The notes beneath the pieces are model-generated. The model was given only the letters and a program-made list of their open reading frames with translations, was not told the origin of the DNA and made no database searches. DNA of 64,000 nt, taken from contig JADGAV010000019.1 in assembly GCA_015231825.1 (NCBI GenBank), positions 1-64,000 on the forward strand, written 5' to 3'. The stretch comes from SAR324 cluster bacterium. GTDB lineage: Bacteria > SAR324 > NAC60-12. The position numbers were made by a program, and so were the translations under genes. Positions 45,228-53,906 of the stretch are shown one piece after another (the first letter of the stretch is position 1; every line of letters starts with the position of its first letter).

Positions 45228-45497
45228 ATGATCATCGTACTGAGCCTTTTACTGTTTATCGCCACGGTCCTTGTCATTGCCTATCCTTTGTATTTTCAAA
45301 AGGTGAGCGAATATATTTCAGGAAATGAAAATTCCTCGGACTTTAATGAGCAAGATTCACTCTTGTCAGCACTAACGGATCTGGAAGAAGAGTATCAATT
45401 GGGCCGAATCTCCAACGAAGACTACCAGCGATTGAAACTTCATTTTCAGAGAAAATATCTTCACCAGAAGAAACCGGGTTCCTCAAAGAATTCATGA
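45228..45497 (+). CDS. small membrane protein, CcmI-N-terminus-like
   Basis: An 89-aa protein with one N-terminal membrane segment (IIVLSLLLFIATVLVIAYPL) and a cytosolic helical region, LLSALTDLEEEYQLGRISNE followed by DYQRLKLHF. The latter matches the start of c-type cytochrome biogenesis protein CcmI (L-x-E-L-E-x-E-x-x-x-G-K-I-S-x-x-D-Y) and SHOCT-like short domains. It lacks the TPR part of CcmI. It lies between rodZ and a PP2C gene on the same strand. Whether it takes part in cytochrome maturation is an open inference. Confidence 0.65.
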   Translation: MIIVLSLLLFIATVLVIAYPLYFQKVSEYISGNENSSDFNEQDSLLSALTDLEEEYQLGRISNEDYQRLKLHFQRKYLHQKKPGSSKNS

Positions 45498-45512
45498 GGA
45501 ATTTGATCCTTT

Positions 45513-46409
45513 ATGGCTTTTAGACCGCCATCATCTATCATTCTTCCTATATCGACTCGAATGATACGCAACTCAACCCTGGGCTCGGGTCCATCGACCA
45601 GAACTTATGTTATTGGTCACTCTTCTGACGAAAATGACAGCCTGGAAGACCCCTTTCTGATCGATCTGCCCCATGGTCAATTCGCCATTAATTCAAAACG
45701 GGGAATAGGGTATAAGAAAGTGAATGAAGATCGGGTAATCGTTCTTCCCCAATTCCAATTTTTTTCAGTGATTGATGGAATGGGCGGACCAGGAGATGGA
45801 GAAAAGGCTTCAGAGATTTTAACAGACGAGCTTTCTCGAATGCCGTCACCCAATCTCGCCGAGATTATGCACGTTGAGGAACGCGTTGCAGCACGTATTC
45901 AAAGCGAATGTCACACACCTGAATCAGGAGTGTGCTTCGTTATGTTTTGGGTTAAAAACAGCACTTTAAATATTTGCCACGTCGGGGATGTCAAACTGGC
46001 GTTATTGGACAAGGATCAGAAAATCAAACTTGAAACCCGAGATCACACGATGCTCAACGCCTGGATTGATCAAGGCTATCTTTCACCGGAAGAAGCACTG
46101 TTTCATCCGCAGCGGCATATCATCACCAAGGCTCTGACTGGAAATGAGATCCCAAAACCGGAAATGCAGCAAATTGCTTTGAACTACGGAGATCGGCTGA
46201 TAGTAGCAACAGACGGGCTCTGGGATAATTTTACCATTGCAGAAATCATCGATATGCTTTCAGGTTCAAGTCCTCAGGAAGATACCAAGATGCTGATGGA
46301 AAAATCTCTGGAAAAAATGCAACGACCGCGTTCTGACAACTGGGAAGGCAGTTTGTTGCCAAAGCCTGACAATATCAGTATTTTAATTGGGGATCTCACC
46401 ATACGATGA
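45513..46409 (+). CDS. PP2C-family serine/threonine phosphatase
   Basis: Metal-dependent protein phosphatase of 298 aa. About 60 N-terminal residues of low complexity precede the catalytic domain. Metal and catalytic motifs are YKKVNEDRVIVLP, FSVIDGMGGPGDGEKAS, ICHVGDVKLALLD, RDHTMLNAWIDQG, LIVATDGLWDNFT and KPDNISILIGD, so all main aspartates are present. It reverses Ser/Thr phosphorylation. No partner kinase of the Hanks type is in the window. The ATG follows a GAGGAA site 15 bases after the preceding gene. Confidence 0.9.
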   Translation: MAFRPPSSIILPISTRMIRNSTLGSGPSTRTYVIGHSSDENDSLEDPFLIDLPHGQFAINSKRGIGYKKVNEDRVIVLPQFQFFSVIDGMGGPGDGEKASEILTDELSRMPSPNLAEIMHVEERVAARIQSECHTPESGVCFVMFWVKNSTLNICHVGDVKLALLDKDQKIKLETRDHTMLNAWIDQGYLSPEEALFHPQRHIITKALTGNEIPKPEMQQIALNYGDRLIVATDGLWDNFTIAEIIDMLSGSSPQEDTKMLMEKSLEKMQRPRSDNWEGSLLPKPDNISILIGDLTIR

Positions 46410-46472
46410 TACGATCCAAAACTACTTATGACTTTATAAATTTCGGTTACAAAAACTGTTTCAATATTGATA

Positions 46473-47786
46473 ATGCAAAAAGACTTTATTAAACTCTGCT
46501 TATTTATGGCATTCTGCGGTTTCACTCTTCTTTCAACTGCTTGCAGTTTTAAAGAACGTCCTTCCGATGATGAAGACAATACTGCAACGACAACAAAAAT
46601 TACAATCACGCGGATCGATGGTGTTATCGAAACACTCAAATTTTCTGCGCCTATGGAAATTGACCAGATAGGAAGCAACCCGTTAAATTTCGTCATGAAA
46701 GATTTAAACAATGACAACAGAGAAGACTTGGTATTGCTCAATTCTGCTGTATCGGAGGAAGATCAAGCGATTCGAGTTCTTATCAGAACTTCAGTGGACA
46801 CATCTGATGACCCAAATGAATTTTTTGAAAATTTGGTGGTATTAAAAACAGGGACCGATCAACGACCTCAAAGTTTAATTGTTGAAGATGTAAATGGTGA
46901 TGGAATTCAAGACTTAATCGTCTCCCACCCGGTTGCTGATAGTATCAGTTTTTGGGAAGGAAAATTGAGTGAGAATCAATTTTCCCTGGCCAACACCTCG
47001 GTCGAAATTCAAGTGGGGGAATTTCCTACTTCACTTGCTGCTGGTCAATTCAGGGGGACCGGAAGTTTCGGCATTGCGATTGCCAACCGTTCAAGTGATA
47101 ACGTTTTCCTGATTTACGACATCCTCAATCAGCAATCGACAATCCTGGATGGAAACCATGGCGTCGAAAAGGATCCCCTCCAGCTGGTCACTGGAGATTG
47201 GAACAATGACGGTTGCCTGGATCTAGCCATCTTGAGCGGAAACAAGGAAAGAGTGAATATTTTTAAAAATACCTCTTGTTCCAATGTATCCGAAAACAGT
47301 GCTCCACAGGAATTCACTTTCGAGAAAATCGGAAACTCCGATGTTGGCGAGGACCCCCAGGGGATGATTGCTGGAGACTGGGATCATGACGGATTGATGG
47401 ATCTAGCCATCAGTAACCGAATTGATGATGATATCACCCTGCTATACGGAGAAGGAGAAGGAATATTTGTGCGATGGGATGTGCGAGTAGGCGATGGTCC
47501 AGGTCAACTCGCTTCTGCCGACTTCAACGGTGACGGAGTAGAAGATTTTGTGGTGGGAAATCTCATTGATCAAGATTTGACGGTTTTATTGAGCAACGGT
47601 GATGGCAGCCGCCCCGGAACTAACAATCAGAGAGCTTATTCTCGTGCGCATATTGCATCGGGTTCAATACCGGCAGGAAACCGACCTGCCTTTATCAAAA
47701 TCATTGATGTCAATGGAGACGACAGACTGGATATTCTCCTTACTCTGCCTTTTGAAGACAAGATTTCCCTACTATTGCAGGAGTAA
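46473..47786 (+). CDS. FG-GAP/VCBS-repeat lipoprotein
   Basis: A 437-aa predicted lipoprotein from the ATG at 46473. The lipobox is in FTLLSTACSFKERP, with Cys near residue 23, followed by an acidic region. About six FG-GAP/VCBS repeats follow, each with a calcium-binding-like D-x-N-x-D-G-x-x-D-L core: KDLNNDNREDLVLLN, EDVNGDGIQDLIVS, GDWNNDGCLDLAILS, GDWDHDGLMDLAIS, ADFNGDGVEDFVVG and IDVNGDDRLDILLT. These build a beta propeller at the cell surface, often for adhesion or ligand binding. It follows the PP2C gene by about 60 bases. Confidence 0.85.
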   Translation: MQKDFIKLCLFMAFCGFTLLSTACSFKERPSDDEDNTATTTKITITRIDGVIETLKFSAPMEIDQIGSNPLNFVMKDLNNDNREDLVLLNSAVSEEDQAIRVLIRTSVDTSDDPNEFFENLVVLKTGTDQRPQSLIVEDVNGDGIQDLIVSHPVADSISFWEGKLSENQFSLANTSVEIQVGEFPTSLAAGQFRGTGSFGIAIANRSSDNVFLIYDILNQQSTILDGNHGVEKDPLQLVTGDWNNDGCLDLAILSGNKERVNIFKNTSCSNVSENSAPQEFTFEKIGNSDVGEDPQGMIAGDWDHDGLMDLAISNRIDDDITLLYGEGEGIFVRWDVRVGDGPGQLASADFNGDGVEDFVVGNLIDQDLTVLLSNGDGSRPGTNNQRAYSRAHIASGSIPAGNRPAFIKIIDVNGDDRLDILLTLPFEDKISLLLQE

Positions 47787-47849
47787 AACCCTGTTACTCT
47801 GTTAAAATTTATAGAAAAATTATTCAAGAAATCCTAAGAGGCGATATTG

Positions 47850-48197
47850 CTAGCGGCACGGGTAGGTGCCGGGAGGGAGATCAACTGCAGCCGGTCTTGC
47901 AACAGACTGGGTGTAGTCATTCGAAAAATAGACCGTAATTGTATTTTCTGTAACAACCAGCAATTCCGGACCGGAAGAATTCACATATGGCTTTGATTTA
48001 AATTGAGGGATCCGGTAAATGCTTTCACAAAGAAAAAGAATATCACGGTTGTTCATCGAAGGATATAAAAACGAACGGTCCGGATCGGGAGTTGAGGGAT
48101 ACAACGGACGTGAGCGATTTATAAGCTCTGGAGAAGATTGACAGGCCATTATTCCGGCAGCACCGATCAAAACCAACATTTTGAATTTCATCACCAT
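47850..48197 (-). CDS. hypothetical lipoprotein, 115 aa
   Basis: Small predicted lipoprotein with signal KMLVLIGAAGIMACQSSPE and lipobox Cys near residue 19. The mature part is about 96 residues with Pro/Ser-rich start and no known domain; Cys residues in ILFLCESIYRIPQ and at the C-terminal PPGTYPCR could form a disulfide. It starts 2 bases after the LolB-like gene, so both are in one transcript. I do not recognise the family. Confidence 0.65.
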   Translation of the reverse strand: MVMKFKMLVLIGAAGIMACQSSPELINRSRPLYPSTPDPDRSFLYPSMNNRDILFLCESIYRIPQFKSKPYVNSSGPELLVVTENTITVYFSNDYTQSVARPAAVDLPPGTYPCR

Positions 48198-48199
48198 TT

Positions 48200-48979
48200 T
48201 TACTCATCCTGAAATGGCGTCATTCCTTCACCAGGCAGAAAAGTCAAGGCTTGGGGCGGGTAGGGTTGAGATCTGATTTCGTTCATCACCAAACGGAGTT
48301 TCCCTTGGTTGAGGGGAGAAATAATTTGAATTACTTTTGGAAACAAATTCCCTTCAATCTCTTGATATTTTTGCAGGGATACTTTGTAGATTAACACTCC
48401 TTCCACTTCTTTGATCAGTTGACTCATAATTCCATTTGCATCCAATGTTACGAAAAACTCAGCCTCTTTTGAAGTGAATTTCAAACTTTTTGATGACACG
48501 TAGTGTCCCTGATGCTGCTCAAATTCCTGACGAGGTATCCGGCCCCAAACGACCCATCTCAATTCATTCAAAGAGATATCAATCCCAAACCATTGCTGCC
48601 GGGTTTGGGAGTCATTGTCATCCAGGAAGTACTTTTTCTCCCTAAAGTCCAAAATCATGAATTGATCTTTATTTGCCCGGAATTCATAAACCAAAGTTCC
48701 AATAATCGGAGCAAAGACCTGGAATCGTAGTTCGAGATCTCTGGACAAGCTGAATTCAAGCTCTCCTGGGACTTTTTGATCAGGAGTCACAAGCAAGACC
48801 CGGCCGGCGGATTGATAGTTTGTAAAAGAATCAGGAAGAAAAAAAGACTGGGGTTTAGAAACAGGAATGAGGGAGCTTGAACACCCCGCTCCCCAAAAAA
48901 GAAAGCAAGTGGAAATGATCAAAAAACAGAAACGTAGACTTTTCATCCAATTCAATGCCCTATATTTTGAAATGGACAT
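48200..48979 (-). CDS. LolB-like outer-membrane lipoprotein
   Basis: A ~259-aa predicted lipoprotein with signal segment FCFLIISTCFLFWGAGCSSS and lipobox Cys in GAGC. The start is uncertain: GTG 48982, ATG 48979 or ATG 48946 (MKSLRFC), the last giving the most standard signal peptide. The mature beta-rich part (NYQSAGRVLLVTPDQKVPGE, LRFQVFAPIIGTLVYEFRAN, QLIKEVEGVLIYKVSLQKYQ) resembles LolB/DUF4292 proteins, which share the LolA fold and receive lipoproteins at the outer membrane. This is a fold-level guess from pattern. lolA lies at 16.4 kb. A 102-base ORF ends 10 bases upstream. Confidence 0.6.
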   Translation of the reverse strand: MSISKYRALNWMKSLRFCFLIISTCFLFWGAGCSSSLIPVSKPQSFFLPDSFTNYQSAGRVLLVTPDQKVPGELEFSLSRDLELRFQVFAPIIGTLVYEFRANKDQFMILDFREKKYFLDDNDSQTRQQWFGIDISLNELRWVVWGRIPRQEFEQHQGHYVSSKSLKFTSKEAEFFVTLDANGIMSQLIKEVEGVLIYKVSLQKYQEIEGNLFPKVIQIISPLNQGKLRLVMNEIRSQPYPPQALTFLPGEGMTPFQDE

Positions 48980-48989
48980 CACAAATCAA

Positions 48990-49091
48990 TTATTTTCGTT
49001 TACTGATGACAATCACTTCAGCAAGATAAAATAAGGAGATGTAAATCCCTGAGATTACAAAAAACGTCACTAAAGTGTTCATTTCATGCAT
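48990..49091 (-). CDS. possible 33-aa single-pass membrane microprotein
   Basis: A short minus-strand ORF, ATG at 49089-49091 and TAA at 48990-48992. It encodes a short N-terminus, one hydrophobic segment TLVTFFVISGIYISLFYLA, then EVIVISKRK with a basic end. This layout is like CcmD and other small helical membrane proteins, but no family can be assigned. It has no clear Shine-Dalgarno and lies 10 bases upstream of the LolB-like gene on the same strand. It may be a real small gene or an accidental frame. Confidence 0.4.
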   Translation of the reverse strand: MHEMNTLVTFFVISGIYISLFYLAEVIVISKRK

Positions 49092-49354
49092 AACACACCG
49101 TTTCAGATTTTAATATTAACGAAGCAACTAATAGCAACTACTCCCTGAGGAGCAGTGAGCTGTTTACACGCCGCTACTCGATTAATTTTCCGAGTTGCCT
49201 GTCCTTTTTTTACAGGATTGCGAAAGACCGCAACAGTTTCACCTGATTAAATTTTTCTGTCAATCTTTTTATATCTAGATTTTGAAAAGACTGGACATTT
49301 TATTGGGTACACTATGAAATCAAGCCACAATTAATTGAACTCAAACAGGACAAA

Positions 49355-49768
49355 ATGAATAAAAGTACCTATAAGATGCTGACTCCTGAACAACAATTTT
49401 GGTATGCGAATGTCATGATAGACATGATTCTGGCAGATGGAGTCATTCATCCTTCCGAACAAAAATATCTCGGGATAATTTTTAAATCATTTGCGGAAAA
49501 CCCGAAGCAACTCGATCATTTGAGAGAAAAAAGCCTAAGGTCAGAGCCCGAAAAAATTCTCCCTATTGAAGGGATTTCCAATGAACTGGCCATTCTCATA
49601 CTTGAAGATTGCACGGATGCAGCAATTGCTGATGCGGAATTTCATGAGAAAGAGCAGAAACTGATCCATGAGATTGGTCACCAGCTGCAACTCAATCCTA
49701 AAGATATTGAATCAATAATTCTAAAAGGGAAGCAGCAATTGGGACACATTTTTGCATTTGCCAGCTAA
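49355..49768 (+). CDS. TerB-like protein
   Basis: A 137-aa all-helical cytosolic protein with the TerB/DjlA pattern: MLTPEQQFWYANVMIDMILA then DGVIHPSEQKYLG in the first half, and IADAEFHEKEQKLIHEIGHQ in the second, each carrying the A-D-x-x-x-x-x-E acidic element. TerB domains bind metals and are linked to tellurite resistance and envelope stress, but single-domain TerB proteins have no settled role. No other ter gene is nearby. AGGA precedes the ATG and a strong terminator follows. Confidence 0.75.
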   Translation: MNKSTYKMLTPEQQFWYANVMIDMILADGVIHPSEQKYLGIIFKSFAENPKQLDHLREKSLRSEPEKILPIEGISNELAILILEDCTDAAIADAEFHEKEQKLIHEIGHQLQLNPKDIESIILKGKQQLGHIFAFAS

Positions 49769-49797
49769 AGTAATAATTCCTGCGTTGGTTATAGGTT

Positions 49798-49820
49798 GAA
49801 GCGCCAAGCGCTTCTTTTTT
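49798..49820 (+). terminator. rho-independent terminator after the TerB-like gene
   Basis: A perfect 7-bp GC-rich stem GAAGCGC (49798-49804) and GCGCTTC (49808-49814) with a CAA loop is followed at once by TTTTTT (49815-49820). It lies 30 bases after the stop. This is the clearest intrinsic terminator in the window. Confidence 0.9.
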
Positions 49821-50029
49821 CAAAAAAATTTCCGGCAATCCAATCAAGAACCGGGTTCTTTGGCATATTCTCTTCCAACTTCAAACTTCTGAAAAAAATT
49901 CCTTAAATTGAATGAGGCATAATTCTTGTTGTATTTTGTGTGGGAAATGGAATCCTGCTCAATTTTACATTTTCGACAAGGACGCGCTGCCCACCGAAAA
50001 AAATTAAATTGATATAACAAGAATTTAAA

Positions 50030-51196
50030 ATGACAAATAAAAAGCGTTTAACCATTTTATGGTTTGTTTCGGTGCTCTTCTGTTTGGGCACGAACATCTC
50101 CTATTCAGCATCTCCCCAACTATTTGAACCCAATACTGAAAATTACAGAGCTTCTTTTTTAATCGAACCAAGTACTGGCACCATACTTCATGCCGACAGG
50201 GAGCATGATAAAATTGTTCCTGCCTCTTTGGTAAAGATGATGGTTTCCTTGATTGTGATGGAATACCTTAGTGAAGGTCGGGTGAAACTGGAAGAAAAAG
50301 TAACTGTTTCCAAATGGGCCAGCAAGATTGGAGGACATCAGGTCTATCTAAAGCAAGGGGAAGTTTTTGAATTGAACGAATTGATGAAAGCTGTCGCGAT
50401 CGGTTCTGCCAACGACGCAGCTGTTGCAGTTGCAGAGTTTATCGGAGGCGATCAACAGGGATTTGTTGATCTCATGAATCAGCATGCCAAAAAGCTGAAC
50501 ATGAAAAATACTGTTTATCACAACCCCCACGGCTTGCCGCCTGGAAAGAACCAGGAGGAAAACATCACAACCGCCTACGATCAAGCGCTGCTCGGCATGG
50601 AACTGTTAAAATTCCCGAAGTATCTCGAATGGTCTTCTACAATAAGGGATACTTTCCGAAACGGCACGTTTGAACTGATGAACACCAATCGAAGGCTGCT
50701 CAGTAAAATGCCTGAAGTCGATGGATTAAAAACCGGTTATTACCGATCAGCGGGTTTCAGTGTCGTTGCTACTGCCAAAAAAGGAGAGACGAGGCTTCTG
50801 GCAGTTGTAATTGGAAGTAAGAAGCAGTCGGTACGCACTCAAGTTGCTTCTCGTTTGTTGAGAAAAGGAATCAATCAGTACGGACTCGTCAAACTTTTGG
50901 AAAAAGGCGAGAAATTAGAAAAATCGATTCCTGTCAAGAACGGCCGGCAAGAAAAAATTGGTTTGCTGATTGAAGAAGATGTTCGGTTATTCTTAAAACT
51001 TTCGGATGCCAAAAAGATTGAACAACACTTCTCTCTTCCTGATTCAGTATCGGCGCCTGTTCAAGAGGGAGCAGTCATCGGGAGCATTGAACTGCGAAAA
51101 AAGGATCAAGTTCTCAAGAAAGTGAATTTGCTCTCTTCACAATCCATCGAAGTCAAAACATTTTGGGATAAAATCAAAGAAATCTTCAGATTTTAG
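50030..51196 (+). CDS. dacA: D-alanyl-D-alanine carboxypeptidase (PBP5 type)
   Basis: Penicillin-binding serine DD-carboxypeptidase that trims the terminal D-Ala of peptidoglycan pentapeptides. The 388-aa protein has a signal peptide (LTILWFVSVLFCLGTNISYS). The SxxK motif is S66-L-V-K69, SxN is S126-A-N128, and KTG is K234-T-G236 followed by YYRSAGFSVVATA. A PBP5 C-terminal beta domain follows (about 285-380) and ends in KTFWDKIKEIFRF, an amphipathic helix that can anchor the protein to the inner membrane. Its stop overlaps that of convergent pyrF. Confidence 0.94.
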   Translation: MTNKKRLTILWFVSVLFCLGTNISYSASPQLFEPNTENYRASFLIEPSTGTILHADREHDKIVPASLVKMMVSLIVMEYLSEGRVKLEEKVTVSKWASKIGGHQVYLKQGEVFELNELMKAVAIGSANDAAVAVAEFIGGDQQGFVDLMNQHAKKLNMKNTVYHNPHGLPPGKNQEENITTAYDQALLGMELLKFPKYLEWSSTIRDTFRNGTFELMNTNRRLLSKMPEVDGLKTGYYRSAGFSVVATAKKGETRLLAVVIGSKKQSVRTQVASRLLRKGINQYGLVKLLEKGEKLEKSIPVKNGRQEKIGLLIEEDVRLFLKLSDAKKIEQHFSLPDSVSAPVQEGAVIGSIELRKKDQVLKKVNLLSSQSIEVKTFWDKIKEIFRF

Positions 51197-51996
51197 GAAT
51201 CATTTCGAACAGCATTTATTTGTTCTTTGATTTCATGAGCCCTTTCACCAGCTTTTCGGCCAAAGTCCGCTCCTGACGAAACGTAAAGAACATCACGTGA
51301 AACATTGATCAAAAACGGAAAGGATGTTCCATTTTCTGCAGAAGAGACCGTTTTTTCCAGATTTCCCCCTTGCGCACCAATGCCGGGAATTAAGAAAGGC
51401 ATGGTTCCAGAAATGTGACGGATAGCCTCAACCGACTTAGCCTGTGTCGCACCCACCACCAACCCGCAGTTTTGACGGGTATTCCACTGCATTGCTTTTT
51501 CAGCAACTCGCAAATACAGATTTTCAGGGATTTGAAAATCGTTTGCCCCGGGATTGGAAGTTAGGCATAAAATATAGGTGCCTTTTTCCTGATAGTCCAA
51601 AAAAGGTGCCACTGCATCAAATCCCTGATAAGGATTAACTGTAACCGCATCACACTGGTAAGTCTCAAACACTGCCTTTGCATACATTTGGGCTGAATGA
51701 CCGACATCTCCACGTTTAGCGTCTCCTATGACTACGATTTCCTGAGGGATTGCTTCAATAACCTGTGCCAACGTTTCCATTCCTTTGGGACCTAGAGATT
51801 CAAAATATGCGAAATTGGGTTTGAAAGCCGCCACGGAGGACAGGGTCGATTCGATAATTTGCAGCAAAAACGACAAGGTGGGGTTCTTTTCCTTCAGAAC
51901 TTCTTCAGGGAGACGCTCCGGCACCGGATCAAGCCCCACACACAACAAACTATTTTGCTGTTCAATAGCCGTTTTCAATTTCTGGTAATATTGCAT
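51193..51996 (-). CDS. pyrF: orotidine 5'-phosphate decarboxylase, type 2
   Basis: Last step of UMP synthesis, decarboxylation of OMP. The protein has 267 aa from the ATG at 51996 (MQYYQKLKTAI), the usual start of the type-2 subfamily; a GTG at 52044 would overlap the upstream gene. Motifs are LLCVGLDPVPERLPE, FKPNFAYFES, IGDAKRGDVGHSAQMYA with the catalytic K-x-x-D, TVNPYQGFD, and PFLIPGIGAQGG. It starts 4 bases after the GldG-like gene, so it is carried at the end of that ABC operon. Confidence 0.93.
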   Translation of the reverse strand: MQYYQKLKTAIEQQNSLLCVGLDPVPERLPEEVLKEKNPTLSFLLQIIESTLSSVAAFKPNFAYFESLGPKGMETLAQVIEAIPQEIVVIGDAKRGDVGHSAQMYAKAVFETYQCDAVTVNPYQGFDAVAPFLDYQEKGTYILCLTSNPGANDFQIPENLYLRVAEKAMQWNTRQNCGLVVGATQAKSVEAIRHISGTMPFLIPGIGAQGGNLEKTVSSAENGTSFPFLINVSRDVLYVSSGADFGRKAGERAHEIKEQINAVRNDS

Positions 51997-52000
51997 GCTC

Positions 52001-53893
52001 CTAGATTTTCCGCTTTCGGGTTCGGCTTCTATAGGAAACCACACCCAAGATTGCTACGATTCCGGGAATGAGTAAAACATTTAAGGCGAGTAAAAAATTT
52101 CCGAGAGATTCTATATCCTGCCTCAAGCTCTTCCGTACCATCCGCAGCCGTTTTCGGGTTTGCAATTCCTCAAGTCGGAATTTTCTGATTTCTTCCTGTT
52201 GTTCTTTCGTGAGCAATCGATTTTTCTTGGGATCTTTTCTTTCTTGCAGCATTTTCAACTTCTCTTGCACTTCCTGAAGCGACTTTTGAAGTGTAGATTC
52301 TTCTTTTTGAAATCGGAGCTGGGCAAGATTTTCAAGTGCAAGGACTCGAGTGAACGGACGAGAAAAACGTCCTCGGGAACGAATGCTCATCAGAGCATCG
52401 TTTCCAGAGAGTGTTTCTACCGCATTCAAAACAAAGTTTAGATTGTCATTGAGCGGTTGAATCATCATCTGCCCTAAAAAATTAAGTTTTTGTACAGAAA
52501 AAGTATCGCTGGCAAAATCCACATCAGCAACAATCAAAATAGATTGGGCTTCTTTCGCTTCGTTCAGGTGTTCATGTTTTAGAGGGGCCAACGGCTCTTC
52601 TTTTTTATTTTGTTCCTCAGAATTCTTGGGAACATTTGGAGGACGTCCCTCCGGATAAGCCGTTTTGAACTTGTCCCGCAGCAACGCAGCAAGAACTTTA
52701 GGTTCCTGATCGGTTTTCATATCCCGTGTGATCTGTGCTGGCTGGCTGAATTGCACCATAAAAGCATCCACCATCCCACTATCCGGTGAAGTCTGGATAA
52801 TCGGGGTAAATTCGGCAGGACTGTCTTTAACTTTTTTCAAAACTCCGGCATCAGCAAAAAGCAGCTTTTCAAGCTGACTGGTGATCGGATGTTCAGCATC
52901 CAATGCTTCCCTTGTCAAACTCATCCAAACCGGATAACGGACAATTTCCCCATTTCCAGCATTGATTTGAGTGGCGTAACGAAAGTCGCCCACCAGCTTG
53001 CCGGCATCATATTCAACCCCCCAGTTTTTCAATAATTTGGAGAGATCGCTTCGCGTGTCTGGTGGTCGCCCTGGCTGCTGTCTCGAATTTCTTGCCTCAT
53101 GGTTGGAGTTTGGATCAACAAAAACAATCAGACGTCCTCCACGCAACACATACTGATCGATCGCATATTGAGCCTGCTCGCTCAACCTTTTTGGATGCAT
53201 TAACAGCAACAGGGTGATGGCATCGGGGACTTCATCAATAGAAGTCTGCAAAATTTCAACGTCAAAATTCTTTTTCAACTCCGAATATAACGCCCATTCT
53301 CCTGCGCCCGGAGGTTGTCCCATTTGAGGGGCTCCGCCTCTGATACTCAATGAGCTCAAGATTCCAATTTTTGGAGCCTTCGGAGTATTGAGACTCAAAA
53401 TCGTTTGAGAAATATCGTACTCCAGAAATTTCTCCCGCCTGAGATCAAAGAAAGGAATGCTCACTTCTTGATCCAGCAAAAGGGCCACCATTCCCAAGTA
53501 AAAACTATCTCCGCTCGGCAATCCGACTCGAGAAATGCCATATTTCTGGGCCCATTCCTCTTCTTCACTGTCTGGTTCCGGATCGAAAACCTCAAGTTTG
53601 ATAGAATCATTTGCTAAATGCACATACTCTCCCAGCAATTCTTCAATTCGCTGGGCATAAGCTTTGAACTGCGGAGGAAGCTCCGCATAACTTTTTGAAA
53701 AATACAGTTTAATTGTGACTGTATCTTCCAGATCGTCCAGAATTTTTTTCGTCCCCTCAGAAATAGTATAGAGTTTATCGTCTGTCACATCGACGCGCAG
53801 CGGGATAAAACCAAATACGACATTGACTGCCACAAGACAAACAATCAAAAGCGCAATGCTTAAGGTTGAATATGACCATTGACTCCGTTTCAT
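52001..53893 (-). CDS. GldG-like ABC transporter auxiliary protein
   Basis: A 630-aa protein with an N-terminal membrane anchor (TLSIALLIVCLVAVNVVFGF), a large periplasmic part and a C-terminal membrane segment (LGNFLLALNVLLIPGIVAIL) just before a basic end. The GldG/ABC_transp_aux domain is recognised by DVTDDKLYTISEGTKKILDD, VTIKLYFSKSYAELPPQF and the DLRREKFLEYDISQTIL region, then YVLRGGRLIVFVDPNSN. A coiled coil of Glu/Lys/Gln (about 540-590) precedes the last helix. GldG works with GldA and GldF in gliding Bacteroidota, but this module also occurs in non-gliding bacteria with unknown cargo. AGGA lies before the ATG. Confidence 0.87.
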   Translation of the reverse strand: MKRSQWSYSTLSIALLIVCLVAVNVVFGFIPLRVDVTDDKLYTISEGTKKILDDLEDTVTIKLYFSKSYAELPPQFKAYAQRIEELLGEYVHLANDSIKLEVFDPEPDSEEEEWAQKYGISRVGLPSGDSFYLGMVALLLDQEVSIPFFDLRREKFLEYDISQTILSLNTPKAPKIGILSSLSIRGGAPQMGQPPGAGEWALYSELKKNFDVEILQTSIDEVPDAITLLLLMHPKRLSEQAQYAIDQYVLRGGRLIVFVDPNSNHEARNSRQQPGRPPDTRSDLSKLLKNWGVEYDAGKLVGDFRYATQINAGNGEIVRYPVWMSLTREALDAEHPITSQLEKLLFADAGVLKKVKDSPAEFTPIIQTSPDSGMVDAFMVQFSQPAQITRDMKTDQEPKVLAALLRDKFKTAYPEGRPPNVPKNSEEQNKKEEPLAPLKHEHLNEAKEAQSILIVADVDFASDTFSVQKLNFLGQMMIQPLNDNLNFVLNAVETLSGNDALMSIRSRGRFSRPFTRVLALENLAQLRFQKEESTLQKSLQEVQEKLKMLQERKDPKKNRLLTKEQQEEIRKFRLEELQTRKRLRMVRKSLRQDIESLGNFLLALNVLLIPGIVAILGVVSYRSRTRKRKI

Positions 53894-53906
53894 ATGAATC
53901 CTAATT

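Noticed and set aside
46274..46741. 155-codon minus-strand frame across the PP2C/FG-GAP junction
   Set aside because: It overlaps two clear plus-strand genes and has no ribosome binding site or family match.
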